From Luidia sarsii (taxonomy: Eukaryota > Echinodermata > Asteroidea > Paxillosida > Luidiidae), in contig OX465114.1 in NCBI GenBank assembly GCA_949987565.1, positions 3,252,832 through 3,316,831 on the forward strand: a DNA stretch of 64,000 bases, in the 5' to 3' direction. The notes below the pieces were generated by a model. That model searched no databases and had not been told where the DNA came from. It saw only the letters and a list, made by a program, of their open reading frames with translations. Positions 9,726 through 21,419 of this stretch are shown here, one piece after another; within the stretch, counting starts at the first letter, position 1, and each line of letters begins with the position of its first letter. The translations under genes and the position numbers were made by a program.

Positions 9726-11791
9726 TACCCTTTTCCCACTACAAACTGCTTAACCCCGAGATTTGCCGCCCCGGGTTTAGCATTCTGTACCCCGGGGTTC
9801 GTTAACCCTGAGTTCTGTTCCCATTTGTCGCGTTAACCCGGAGTTTCGCGAAACCCGGGGCGAGCTTGCCCCGGGTTAACGATGTGCGATTTCCCACTAC
9901 ACCCAACCCCGGTGTCCGTCACTGCCCGGACCGGAAATCCCACAGCGCGCTAGCTGGTCCCACAATGCCTCGTACCGCCTTGTCGCCCAGCAACCACCCG
10001 TCGGCGCGCGCTGCCTGACTGGATACATGTGGGCTGCACTCGATTAACGGCATAATCCGCACTCTCGTGTACATGTACATGTACACTGCATTGAAAATGG
10101 CGTCAGATATAAATATAATATAGATATTAAATTTCGGCAAATCCGGGGCATCAACGCAATTTACCGACTTTTTTTTATTAGTACCGATGCAAACACGCTG
10201 TAAGCACTTTAAACAAAACTTTCAAAATAGGCGCTGAAGGCACCGAATCGTTGTTTTAGGTCTCCTACTAATATATCATCGTTTCTGTGGGACCACAATG
10301 CCTGAAAAAGATTATTTTCCAACATAAAAATGACGTCTAAAATAGGTTTCAGTCAGCCACCAATACGTATTCTCACGGAACATGAACAGTACCATTCAGG
10401 TATGGCCGGGGTGCTACTGCTATAGTAAGCGGGACGACAAAAATATCTGACAATAGATCCTCACAAAAAAATCAAAATAAAAGGGATTCTAAAGAGCCTA
10501 CATGTTTTGTAAAGATGGATTTTTAAGCAGCTAGGTCCAACCTAAACGAGCATATTATCGGAGCTTATTAATATTATTGTATAAACTCGCACCCCTCTCA
10601 TTCCTAATAGAATAGTCCATGCTGTCAAGGTATCGCGATGTGGGTTCGGTGTTCCAAAACCTTCTCATCAGTTCTCGTCCAAAAAATTGAGAATAACTAC
10701 GTTCGTAGGCCTACCTGAAAAAAAGAATAAAGTTTGCGACATTTTTGTGCTGTATCGTGAAGTAGTAGCTCGTTTTGCTGTTTAGCTTTCTCCTTTCGGG
10801 GCATGGTTACGACTTTGAAAAGGCACCCGCGAACACGCAAACCTTTGACAGCTCTACGATTCTACTTTCGCACGCAACCCGACCACGTGCTGCATGCTGC
10901 GCAATCTATCTATCGTGCAACGCAAATCGCTCCCAACTACCGTTGGTACCCGTTGTTTGGTACAGCCAGCGATGTCCAAGATTCACTGGTACCCGCAGAT
11001 TAAAAGTTTGTTGACATGAAACTGTCAGGATCGAACGCACTGTCCATGTACGTATCTGACATGGCCATGTAAGTACTGTACATGTACATGTACAGTACAT
11101 TGATCGTTTATGTGTACGTGTATACATGTACATGTACAGTAGATGCACATGTACTGTACAGCTGTACATGTACATGTACACCCATCCACAGTCCATACAG
11201 TTGTGCACAGAATGCGCAATGTTTAGCTGACAGTGCGCACGGTACAGTGAAGCTTCCATGTGTGCTGCACACACACTGCACCGCAGTCGGAATATTATTT
11301 CATGCGCTAAAAGGGCACGGCAATTTGTTGCCGTGAAAATCCTCCAAATTTAAGGGCACCGCGGCAATTGGTGAGGGCACGACGGCAACTGCCGTCGTTG
11401 CCGTCGTGAATTTACTGCCCTCTTGTAAATGCCAGATGTGCGTCGCATGCGGATTTTCCCGCCACGTATCCCACCTCTGACCGTCCCATTACGTAATGCA
11501 TCCGGTGTCTTAACCCTGAGAATGTCCACCGGACTCGTACCCCGGCGCGGTTTCCCACTACAACGCCAACCCCGGGGTTCGGCCGTTACCCCCGAGATTT
11601 CCATCCTTAACCCTGGTCGCGAGCAGGGTTAACGAACCCCGGGGTAACGGCCGATTTTTCGGTCTCAACCCGGGGCGGGAAAAGTGTAGTGGGAAACGTC
11701 CTGGCAACCATTTCCAACCCGGGGTATCTCGGGGGTAAGGCTTGCCGTTACCCCCGAGATAACCCGGAGATTGCGTAGTGGGAAAGGGGTA
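9726..11791. mobile_element. 2.07-kb non-autonomous DNA transposon, copy 1
   Basis: Terminal inverted repeats are taccc(t/c)tttcccactac. Subterminal regions carry repeated tttcccactac and ccccggg(g)tt motifs in both orientations. A second copy at 40703-42755 is almost identical, including the interior with its TGTACA island. No transposase frame was found. Flanks share TA, but the target duplication is unclear in this copy. Confidence 0.85.
11068..11180. repeat. TGTACA island inside transposon copy 1
   Basis: Runs of tgtacatgtacatgtaca, each self-complementary, separated by gtgtacgtgtat. The second transposon copy has a slightly longer version at 42030-42135. Confidence 0.8.
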
Positions 11792-11867
11792 TAAGTGTAA
11801 GAAATTACACACAAAAAACTAATACAGAACATTCTCCATCATAAGCCTCTACAGGGCCTTGTATACA

Positions 11868-12100
11868 TCATGGATTAAAGTACCAGCTCTCTTCCATCTG
11901 AGCTATCCAGCCCTTAGATGGTGGCCTTCCCAAATAGTCAACTAGTCTTTGGCACACCAGCGCTCTTCCTATCTGAGCTATCCAGCCCTTAGATGGTGGC
12001 CTTCTCAAATAGTCAACTTGTCTTTGCCAGGGTGGGGGCGCCGTTAATGCAGAGGTCTCGGGTTCAAGTCCCACTTCAGTCAAAGTTTTCTCCGCCAATG
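11868..12100 (-). mobile_element. tRNA-Lys-like element, module 9 copy
   Basis: Two box-A units on the minus strand (tatctgagctatccagccc) are followed by a plus-strand T-arm half (ggtctcgggttcaagtccc). The left terminal repeat is missing. Confidence 0.7.
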
Positions 12101-12181
12101 TTTTCATCAAATTGTTCAAGAATTCCCAGTCAGTTTGTCCTTTGTTTGTTGAATAAGGAATGCAATAATCAATCCTCTTAC

Positions 12182-12312
12182 AGTTCACGAGCTCTTCCTA
12201 GGACTTTTTCCAGCTTGCGCTTGTCCGTCAAGTGATGCTGGCGTCGCAAATGCTGGCTCAAGTACTTGTACTTCCAACCGCAAAGAGGGCACTTCCGCGA
12301 TATCCTGCCTCC
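12182..12312 (-). CDS. Finger A exon, module 9
   Basis: 131 nt, ISRKCPLCGWKYKYLSQHLR then RQHHLTDKRKLEKVLGRARE. It is the last finger A in transcription order and more diverged in its tail. It is followed by a 2.5-kb intron containing a 2.06-kb transposon. Confidence 0.75.
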
Positions 12313-12828
12313 CTGATTGAAGACAATTGAATTCAAATAGCATTTATTTTGATGCTCAATGATACTGAAATAAACCTGACAGTTATAATTGGCATCATCT
12401 CAGTCTCAACAGTTGAACACAGTAGTGTTCCATAATAATCCTATACTTGATCTCCTGCCTCCCTGAATGAAGTCAATTGAATTCAGTAAGCATTTATTTT
12501 GATGCCCAGCGATCATGAAATAAACGGTTATAATTTGCATCAGTCTCAGTCAGAGTACAGAGCATACATGAATACAAGTATAAAAAACTGTTGCAAACTG
12601 CTCACCAACTAAAAAGACCTGCAATACAAAAATCTCAAAAGTTGAAGGGGGCCTGACGTTTCGATCCTAGCAGAGTAAAGGACAGACGGAAAAACGTATA
12701 CAGGAAAAATGCCGTTGCCAGGTGAATATTACCAGCCTAAAAAAAAAAATTGTCAATAAATTCTATGTTTCATGTAAATCTGTGAACACTCCTGTTTTTC
12801 GATCTTACCAATGTTGGGTAGGGGCTTT
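12313..12828. other. Intron/intergenic stretch between modules 8 and 9
   Basis: It holds two diverged copies of a segment with cattttattttgatgc, one GAAACGTC motif at 12655, and the truncated end of a MITE (to 12830). No exon is seen. Confidence 0.5.
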
Positions 12829-13432
12829 AAAGCCCCTACACAATATTAGTCGAGGTCAAAGAATACCATCCAAACATTGTCTGATCCGACATACATGTAC
12901 ATGTATGCATGAAATAGCACACCTGTGAAAATTTCAGCTCAATCCGACCACCGAGTCTCGAGAAAATTGTGAAAACCGCTTCATTTGTTTCCCGAAAATG
13001 CAGCATTCAACGCTGTACTGTTCCGAAAAATAGTCTAGATCTCGGTGAGACGTAAAGCCCCTACACAACATTGGTAAGATCGAAAAACAGAAATGTTCAC
13101 AGATTTACATGAAACTTATACAGTTTGAAGATAGTTATAGTAGAAACCTTGCACTGAAATATTTCTGCCTAAAATGTTGTATTTTGAGAGAAAGGAGTAA
13201 AAGAAATTGTTTACGTTTCACAAAGATCTAAACTATTTTTCGGAACAGTACGGCGTTGAATGCTGCATTTTCCGAAAACAAATGAAGCGGTTTTCACTAT
13301 TTTCTCGAGACTTGGTTGGTGGATTAAGCTGAAATTTTCACAGGTGTGCTATTTCATGCATATGTTGGATCAGACAACGTATGGATGCTATTCTTTGACC
13401 TTAACCAATGTTGTGTAGGGGCTTTAAGCTGC
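12829..13432. mobile_element. Head-to-head pair of AAAGCCCC/CAACAT MITEs
   Basis: A full copy (13053-13432, aaagcccctacacaacattgg to ccaatgttgtgtaggggcttt) abuts a truncated inverted copy (12829-13052). The pair forms an inverted repeat with arms of about 220 bp (agtctagatct vs agatctaaact). Confidence 0.7.
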
Positions 13433-13538
13433 CATAAAGGCATAAGCTGAACTCCTTTGTTAGAATTTACAATGAATATAACCTGCCTAAAATTTACAGT
13501 GCCTCCAAATAGATGTGTTAATAAATTCTTAGACTTAC

Positions 13539-13907
13539 TGGCTGATACTTTTCCGTGTTTTGCTTGATGGCTTGGATACCTTCCTCATGTAAAGTCTCTA
13601 AGTCTTCATCACCCATGTTGCCATGGTCGCCATCTTCATCACCCACGTTGCCATGGTTGCCATCTTCATCACCCATGTTGCTTTGGTTGCCATCTTCATC
13701 ACCCACGTTGCCATGGTCGCCATCTTCATCACCCACGTTGCCATGGTTGCCATCTTCATCACCCACGTTGACACTGAGTGTCTGATGTTTTTTTTTTCGT
13801 GCAACACGCATTGCTTCTGTCTTCCTTTTTCTTCTCTTCGGTTCCCTCCTTTTTCCGCGGATGAATGACACTTGTCGCAATAAATCTTTGTAGTATTCGG
13901 TTTTCAG
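13539..13907 (-). CDS. Fused basic + acidic exon, module 8
   Basis: 369 nt. It reads LKTEYYKDLLRQVSFIRGKR then the strongly basic REPKRRKRKTEAMRVARKKK, a plausible nuclear localisation signal. It continues into about five acidic units (VGDEDGNHGN) and ETLHEEGIQAIKQNTEKYQP. There is no internal intron, as in module 7. Confidence 0.78.
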
Positions 13908-13984
13908 CTGTGTAGAGAAGGAATGTTACGTTTCCACTTGATATATTATACTACACACTTAAACTGTACTCTGATCAAACATCA

Positions 13985-15090
13985 GCGCTTTTCAGACGAC
14001 GCTGAAAAACCTCGCAAGGCTTGAGAATATGTCTCAAAAGAGCGATTGTGTGAACGGTTACCAATGGTTGAGAGTGACAGACGTCTCTGGTGAAACCTTG
14101 GAATTTCCGACGATGCTGAAAAAACTCGCAAGGCTTGAGAACATGTCTCATGCATGCAAATTCTTACAAAGGTGCAATTGTGTGAGAGTGACAGATGTCC
14201 CTGGTGAACCCTTGAGAGATTTTCTCGTAGGTCCCGACCTCCGACAAATCTTCTGCCAGCGGAGGATTTCTCACGGGACCCTTGACATCCGATTGTGTCA
14301 AGGGAGGAACTGTTCATTGCATGACGTCCCATGCTATACGCTACGCAATGTGCATGTGTGAAGACCCTTTACCCTAACCCTGCTGACTCCAACAGAAGCC
14401 AACAAATTTTGGGGCCTGTTGTCCTCTGTTGGGTTCAGCAGTGTACAGTACTAAAAAAAAATGTGTTGAGGATTGTTGGGGTCAGCATGGTTGTCTGGCC
14501 TGGCAGCCACACAATGAAGATAGTCAAAAAAATCTATAGAAAACCCAAAAACAAAGGGCCTAAAGGGAAAGACCCCAAAGAAAAGGCCCAAGAGAAAAGG
14601 CTCAAGAGAAAAGGCCTAAAAATTGTCTGTTACTTGAGTGTTAGTCTTTGTTGGGATCAACACTGTACAATACAGTTGGATTTTGTTGGGCCTGGCATTG
14701 TATGCAAAGTTACAGCAATATTACCATCATTGTAGGACCCTGCTGAACCCAACAGTATCCACTGTTGGGTACTGTTGGGATCAGCAGGCTTCACACTTTC
14801 ATGCTTGTTGGATACTGTTGGGATCAGCAGGATAGAGTAAGGCCAACAGTGAGGGGGAACAGTTAATCATGACCTTTAGAGAAAGACGCGCGCTGGTACC
14901 CGCAGCTTTTTACATCCCTGCAATGTGTAGTCTACCCGCAACCCGCGAAGTAAGCATTTACTTCTCAAGGGAGGCCTGTGAAATGTTACACTGTGCCATG
15001 TGAAAGGTTGGAAAAGTGTTCACCATCACCTCCTCCGAAAATCTCTCTCAAGCCTTCCAAGTTTTTTCACCATCGTCTGAAAAGGGCCAA
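13985..15090. mobile_element. AAGGCTTGAGA inverted-repeat element with insertion
   Basis: The left part is at 13985-14340 and the right part at 14870-15085. They are split by about 520 bp whose ends (cctgctgactccaacag and ctgttgggatcagcagg) are themselves inverted repeats, so this is a nested insertion. Confidence 0.65.
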
Positions 15091-15184
15091 TGATGAATAG
15101 ATTTGGGTAAATGTGAGCTTCAACAATCAAAAGTCTGGCTGAAGGCCCCATGCAACATCGGCAAAGGTCGAAAGCAGTGCAGTA

Positions 15185-15265
15185 GGTCTCCAGACCGTCT
15201 CCTGGAGACCTTCTTTGGCGGTCTCAGTCTCGGTCTCGTCTTACCAAAGTCTCAGTCTCTCCAAG
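15185..15265. repeat. gagaccgagac-type minisatellite, module 8
   Basis: Units near ggtctcagtctc. Homologous blocks occur at 18755-18860, 21160-21340, 29375-29555, 32800-32985 and 35730-35895, each shortly upstream in coordinates of a finger B exon. They are duplicated with the modules. Confidence 0.7.
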
Positions 15266-15277
15266 AGTCCTATTTAC

Positions 15278-15386
15278 CTTCACGTTGTGCTGTACCCTGA
15301 TGTGTACATCTGGTCTTCTCAATCCTCTCTTAGGACATCCTTTCACAGGGCATGGGTAGACCTTCAATGCACTTCCAATGTCCTGC
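15278..15386 (-). CDS. Finger B exon, module 8
   Basis: 109 nt reading QDIGSALKVYPCPVKGCPKR. The adjacent intron shows a small insertion before the acceptor (cgcatag region), but the acceptor ggtag is kept. Confidence 0.75.
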
Positions 15387-15503
15387 CTACCGCATAGTGT
15401 AAAAAATTTACACAAAAACAAAAATTTAACAGAACATTCTCCAGCATAAGCCTCTACAGGGCCTCGTGTACATCATGTCTTGAGAAGCATCGATAGCTTC
15501 TCT

Positions 15504-15991
15504 CACTATGAACATCTAAACCGTGAAAACGGGATGAAAATGTCATTTAGCTGTGAAAAGAAAATTCAGTGTTTTCACCCCTCTTTCACGGCACACAGTT
15601 ATAGCATAGCCATTAGTTTTCACGGCATTTTCGCAGTGTTTTTTACCAGTGGTCTCCAAGGCCACATTCCTGGTGGTAAATGGCTAGAGGCACAGTTTCG
15701 AAGTATCTGGGAGTGACGGTTACAAGGACACCATACAGTATCTCTATGGTGGCTGGGGAGTCCTACTTGTATTAATTAGCCATCCCTCAAAGCTGGAGCT
15801 TGCCAACCTAGATATTCACATTTTTTTTCACGGACTCTTTTGTTACCTGAAGATGTCCTTATAAGATCTGAGAGGCGATCTTTTTCATGGTGAATTCACT
15901 GTAAAATTGGCCGTGAAATCCCAGTAATTTTTTTAGCTTCACAGTGAAATGACATTTTCACCCCTTTTTCACAGTTTAGATGTTCATAGTG
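15504..15991. mobile_element. CACTATGAACATC MITE, copy 1
   Basis: The 488-bp element begins cactatgaacatctaaaccg and ends with its reverse complement, and the arms extend to about 45 bp (gtgaaaatgacattt region). Other copies lie at 45427-45900 and 46338-47135. An isolated end lies at 16070-16122. Confidence 0.8.
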
Positions 15992-16365
15992 TGATGACGA
16001 CATCTGGTAGAACAAGATCCCGATTCCATCATGAACTTGAGCATATTGTGTACATATACATTGTATGTTTCACGGCGAAATGACATTTTCACCCCTTTTT
16101 CACGGTTTAGATGTTGATAGTGTCTTCCATGAATCCAAGTAAAACTGACAAGTGTAATTATTTCTATACATATAAAAGTACAATGAAGTTGTGTTTTACT
16201 CCAAATGAAGTCAGTTCCTTTCCATCAGGGACCTTTAGTTTTAACATTATAGAGTGGAACATTGTCAAGAATAGATCAGAAAAAAAAGGGGTGTGTATAT
16301 TTTCATAGGAACTAACATTTGTACAGAATTGGACAAACTAATTAATAAGGAAAGCAATTTGAAAA

Positions 16366-16920
16366 TTTGGCAAAGAAAACTTTGACCGGACCGGGACTTG
16401 AACCCGAGACATCTGGATTAATGTACAAGTGCTCTGAACTATCCAGCCCTTAGATGGTGGCCTTCCCTGATAGTCGACTAGTCTTTGCCAGGGTGGGGGC
16501 GCCAGTCAGAAGCACTTCAGCCCTTAACTGCCGTATATCTCCCAGGATCACGCCCCCTGCTTTCATTCAGATGCAAACAACCAATTGTTGTAAACCTGGC
16601 TACAGAAGTTCGGGGATCACACAGAGTAGTGGATGCAGCTTTTTCAATTCAATTCAAGTCAGACAAACAGAGGAAAAACTGACTGGGAACTTTTGAAGAA
16701 ATTGAAAAATTGGCAAAGAAAACTTTGACTGGACTGGGACTTGGAACTTGAGACGTACATCTGGATTAAAGTACCAGCACTCTTCCATCTGAGCTATCCA
16801 GCCTTTAGATGGTGGCCTTCCCAAATAGTCAACTAGTCTTTGCCAGGGTGGGGGCACCATTAATTAATGCAGAGGTCTCGGGTTTCAAGTCCCGGTTCAG
16901 TCAAAGTTTTCTCTGCAAAA
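16366..16920 (-). mobile_element. tRNA-Lys-like inverted-repeat elements, module 8 (two copies)
   Basis: A first copy (16366-16690) and a nested or adjacent second copy (16700-16920) are present. The second shows the complete arrangement: a minus-strand tRNA-like unit with acceptor-stem halves, then a plus-strand T-arm half (ggtctcgggtttcaagtccc) as right terminal repeat. Confidence 0.75.
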
Positions 16921-17000
16921 TTATATAATTTTGTTCAAGAATTCCTAGTCAGTTTGTCCTCTGTTTGTTGAATAAGGAAAGCAACATTCAATCCTCTTAC

Positions 17001-17131
17001 AGTTCACGAGCTCTTCCGAGGACTTCTTCCCGCTTCAGCTTGTCTGTCAACTGATGCTGGCGCTGCAAATGCTGGCTCAAGAACTTGTACTTCCCACTGC
17101 AAAGAGGACACTTCCGTGGTCTCCTGGCTCC
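17001..17131 (-). CDS. Finger A exon, module 8
   Basis: 131 nt, CPLCSGKYKFLSQHLQRQHQ with an LTDKLKREEVLGRARE tail. It is an intact finger with usual splice sites. Confidence 0.76.
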
Positions 17132-17401
17132 CTGATTGAAGTAATTGAATTCAGTAGGCATTTATTTTGATGCTGATTGATCATGAAATAAACCTGACGG
17201 TTATAATTTGCATCATCTCAGAGTAAGAGTACAGAGCACTCATGAATATGCATAAACATGATGTAATGACAGTTGGCCAATCAGAGTAAGGGACCGGCAG
17301 AATAGCGTTTGCGGAAAGAATGCCATTACTGGGTGAATATAACCCGCCTAAAATGTACAGTGCCTCCATATAGATATGTGTCAATAAATTCTTAGACTTA
17401 C

Positions 17402-18070
17402 TTGCTTATACTTTTTCTTGCAGGTGTTTTGCTTGACGGCTTGGATACCTTCCTCATCTGAAGTCTCTAAGTCTTTATCACTCATATTGCCATGGTCGGC
17501 ATCTTCACTTATGTTGTCATGGTCGCCATCCTCATCACTCAAGTTGCCATCTTCATCACCATCTTCATCACCGATGATGCCATGCTTGTCATCTTCATCA
17601 CTCATATTGCCATGGTCGCCATCTTCATCACTTATGTTGTCATGGTCGCCATCCTCATCACTCAAGTTGCCATCTTCATCACCATCTTCATCACCGATGA
17701 TGCCATGCTTGTCATCTTCATCACTCATGTTGCCATGGTCGCCATCTTCATCACTCATGTTGCCATGGTCGCCATCTTCATCACTCATGTTGCCATGGTC
17801 GCCATCTTCATCACTCATGTTGCCATGGTCGCCATCTTCATCACTCCTGTTGCCATGGTCGGCATCTTCATCACTCATGTTGCCATGGTCGCCATCTTCA
17901 TCACTCATGTTGCCACGGTTCCCATCCGCATCACCAATGTTGCCATGGAGTGCTTGATGTTTCTTTCTTTGTGCAAGACGCATTGCTTCTTTCCTTTTCG
18001 CTGATTCCCTCCATTTTACGTGGATGAATGACACTTGCCTCAATAAAACTTTATAGTATTCGGAGTTCGT
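17402..18070 (-). CDS. Fused basic + acidic exon, module 7
   Basis: 669 nt. A basic-exon start (YKVLLRQVSFIHVKWRESAK) runs without an intron through RKKHQALHGNIGDADG into about 16 acidic units, with MSDEDGDHGN dominant. The acceptor is that of basic exons (ctacacag) and the donor that of acidic exons (gtaagt). The AAFDLSESV start of ordinary acidic exons is absent. Confidence 0.78.
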
Positions 18071-18147
18071 CTGTGTAGAGAAGGAATGTTACGTTTCCAT
18101 TTAATGATACATGCTGTACACTTAAATTGTACTTTGATGAAATATCA

Positions 18148-18665
18148 GGCCTTTTCAAATGACGCTGAAAAAATCTTACAATGCTTGAGAAATTATCTCA
18201 TGCATGAGAAATCTTACAAAAGTACCATCTTGTGACAGGTTACCAATGCTTGAGAGTGACAGATGTCCCTGTTTAACCCTTGAGAAATTTTGTCGTGGGT
18301 CCAGACCTCCGACAAATCTTCCGCTAGCGGAGGATTTCTCACGGGACCCGTGACAATCGTTCGAGTGAGGGGAGGAACTATTTATTGTACGACGTCCCAT
18401 GCTATACGCTACGTGACGGTGATGTGCATGCTGAAGGCCGGCCCTAAAACATGACCGTTAGAGCGCGCTGGTACCCGCAGCTTTTTACATCCCTGCAATG
18501 TGCAGTCTACCAGCAACCAGCAAAGTAAGCATTTACTTCTCAAGGGAGGCCTGTGAAATGTTACACTGTGCCGTGTGAAAGGTTGGAAAAGGGTTCACCA
18601 TCACCTCCTCGGAAAATCTCTCTCAAGCCTTGCGAGTTTTTTTACCGTGGTCTCAAAAAGGGCCA
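18148..18665. mobile_element. AAGGCTTGAGA inverted-repeat element, module 7
   Basis: About 515 bp. The left end has ccttttcaaatgacgctgaaaaaa and the right end ttttttaccgtggtctcaaaaaggg, with tcaagccttgcgag inside each end inverted. It is the most compact copy of this family. Confidence 0.65.
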
Positions 18666-18875
18666 ATGATGAATAGATTTGGGTAAATGTGAGCTTCAAC
18701 AATAAAAAGTCTGGCTAAAGGCCCCATGCAACATCGGCAAAGGTCGAAAGCAGTGCAGTAGGTCTCCAGACCTGGTCTCGGTCTTGAGCAATCTCCTTGA
18801 GACCTTCTTTTGCGGTCTCGGTCAAGGTCTCGTGTTACCAAAGTCGCGGTCTCCACCTGTACAAGGCCTATTTAC

Positions 18876-18984
18876 CTGCACGTTGTGCTGTGTCCTGATG
18901 TGTGCATCTGGTCTTAAAAGTCCTCTCTTAGGACATCCTTTCACAGGGCACGGGTAGGTCTTCTTTCCACTTTCATTGTCCTGC
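18876..18984 (-). CDS. Finger B exon, module 7
   Basis: 109 nt. It reads QDNESGKKTYPCPVKGCPKR and then a DAHIRTQHNVQ-type end. Ligands are intact, with a gtaaat donor. Confidence 0.77.
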
Positions 18985-19029
18985 CTACATAGCGAACAAA
19001 CATTTACACAAAAAAACACATTTCAAAAT

Positions 19030-19095
19030 TTGTTAATGCAGAGGTCTCGGGTTCAAGTCCCGGTTCAGTCAAAGTTTTCTCTGCCAAATTTTATC
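19030..19095 (+). mobile_element. tRNA-Lys-like element remnant, module 7
   Basis: Only the plus-strand T-arm half and tail (ggtctcgggttcaagtcccg, then cagtcaaagttttctctgcc) remain. Confidence 0.65.
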
Positions 19096-19168
19096 ATTTT
19101 GTTCAAGAATTCCCAGTCAGTTTGTCCTTTGTTTGTTGAATAAGGAATGCAATATTCAATCCTCTTAC

Positions 19169-19299
19169 AGTTCACGAGCTCTTCCGAGGACTTGTTCCCG
19201 CTTCAGCTTGTCTGTCAACTGATGGTGGTGCCACAAATGCTGGCTCAAGTACTTGTGTGTCCTACCGCAAAGAGGGCACTTCCGTGATCTTCTGTTTCT
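19169..19299 (-). CDS. Finger A exon, module 7
   Basis: 131 nt. It starts RNRRSRKCPLCGRTHKYLSQ. The changed first residue reflects a mutated acceptor region (aatcag|AGAAAC). Frame and ligands are kept. Confidence 0.75.
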
Positions 19300-19639
19300 C
19301 TGATTGAAGACAATTGAATTCAAATAGCATTTATTTTGATGCTCATTGATAATGAAATATACCTGACAGTTATAATTGGCATCATCTCAGTCCCAACAGT
19401 TGAACACAGTAGTGTTCCATAATCATTCTATACTTGATATCTATACATATGCACAGTATACTGGGCATATAATTTCTTTACTCTGATTGGCCAACGTCAG
19501 AGTATACATGAATATGTATGAATATAATGTCTTGACAATTGGCCAATCAGAGTAAGGAATCGGCAGAAAAGCGTTTGCGGGAAAAATGTCGATGAAGGGT
19601 GTACAATTTCAAGTGCCTTCAATTAATTCTTAGACTTAC

Positions 19640-20314
19640 TGGCTTATACTTTTTCTTGCATGTGTTTTGCTTGACGGCGTGGATACCTTCCTCATCTGAA
19701 GTCTCTAAGTCTTCATCACTCATGTTGCCATGGTCGCCATCTTCATCACACATGTTGCCATGGTCACCATCTTCATGACCCATAATGCCATACTTGTCAT
19801 CTTCATCACTTATGTTGCCATGGTAGCCATCTTTATCACTCATGTTGCCATGGTTGCCATCTTCATCACCCATGTTGCCATGGTTGCCATCTTCATGACC
19901 CAAGATGCCATACTTGTCATCTTCACCACTCATATTGACATGGTCACCATCTTCATCACCCATGTTGCCATGGTCGACATCTTCATCACCCATGTTGCCA
20001 TGGTTGCCATTTTCATGACCCAAGATGCCATACTTGTCATCTTCATCACTCATGTTGCCATGGTAGCCATCTTCATCACCCATGTTGCCATGGTCGCCAT
20101 CTTCATCACCCAAGATGCAATACTTGTCATCTTCATCACTCATGTTGCCATGGTAGCCATCTTTATCACCCATGTTGCCATGGTCACCATCTTCATCACT
20201 CATGTTGCCATGGCTGCCATCTTCATCACCCACGTTGCCATGGTCGCCATTTTTATGACCCACACTGTTATCCTCTTCTTCTGTCTTTACACTTTCACTT
20301 GGATCAAACGCTGC
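19640..20314 (-). CDS. Acidic repeat exon, module 6
   Basis: 675 nt, the longest acidic exon, with about 18 units. A longer superunit of roughly 40 residues recurs, marked by DDKYGILGHE. Splice sites are ttttcag and gtaagt. Confidence 0.77.
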
Positions 20315-20932
20315 CTGAAAAATTGAATTTATGTTTGTTTTGTTGGAAAAAGACTTTTGTACTAAAAAGCTGGAAATTCAGATTACTGAACTGCCTGTAT
20401 ACAGTATGTTCAGCAGGCAATCAGACAAAGCACTCAGCATGCAGTTTTATTTAAGTGTACAAACTATCATGAATGCAATTTTATGGTCAGACTTACAATA
20501 CTTAATTCTTTAACTATTGATGTAATTGTGTGTAAAATCTGGTCAGTTTTCAATTACAGTATCCCCTTCAGAAGTATCAATTCTAAATCACTTTTTTCAC
20601 TAAGATATCCAGTGATCGTGCGTACCACTCTACGTACAGACACGACTAACTACGGACACTTGACCTGCACGATCATTACTGAAAACGACCTGTAGCCACA
20701 GACGTACAAATATCATATGTCTATGCCTTTAGTCTCTTATGAAACAATGCATTGCATTAGCATAGTGTCCTTACAATGTTGTGTGGGAAGGGCAGACTAA
20801 CTGACCATAAGAATAAAAAGAAAACATCCATATATAAAAATTCACAATTGAATTTGGATGACTATTATTTACATGGTGTTACTCATACAATGACATTACA
20901 GTTTGAATATCAATATTTTCCTAGCTACATAC

Positions 20933-21070
20933 CGTCTGTTGACAAAGGAGTGTTTCATGTTTCTTTCTTTCTGCAGGATACGTTGCTTCTGTACTTTTAA
21001 CTGATTCCCTCCAATCTCCGCTGATGAATGACACTTGTCGCAATAAATCTATATAGCTTTCGGAGTTCCG
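20933..21070 (-). CDS. Basic exon, module 6
   Basis: 138 nt reading RNSESYIDLLRQVSFISGDW and ending ERKKHETLLCQQT at a gtatgt donor. It is open throughout. Confidence 0.73.
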
Positions 21071-21419
21071 CTGTGTAGAGAAGGAATGTTACGTTTACAC
21101 TTCATGACACATGTATATACTATATACCGGTACACTTAATCTTTAGACCAGTTTTGTAGTCGAGACCTTCATGTCCAAGACCGAGATCTGAGACGAGACC
21201 GAGATCGAGATCAGAGCTTTCAGACTGAGACCAGGTCTCCTGAGACAGTGACTTTGGTAAGACGAGTCCGAGACCGAGACCGCAAAAAAAGATCTGAAGA
21301 CCGTCTTGAGACCGAGACCAGGTCTTGAGACCCACAGCACTGCTTTCGACCTTTACCAATGTTGCATCGGGCCTTTAACCAGACTTTTGAATGCTGAAAC
21401 TGACATTACCCCCACTCTT

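Noticed and set aside
17492..18004. Plus-strand frames rich in HVAMVAIFIT, HHPCCHG or PMLPWSPSSS
   Set aside because: They are mirror frames of the 30-bp acidic repeat. Splice sites, module phases and finger exons all lie on the minus strand.
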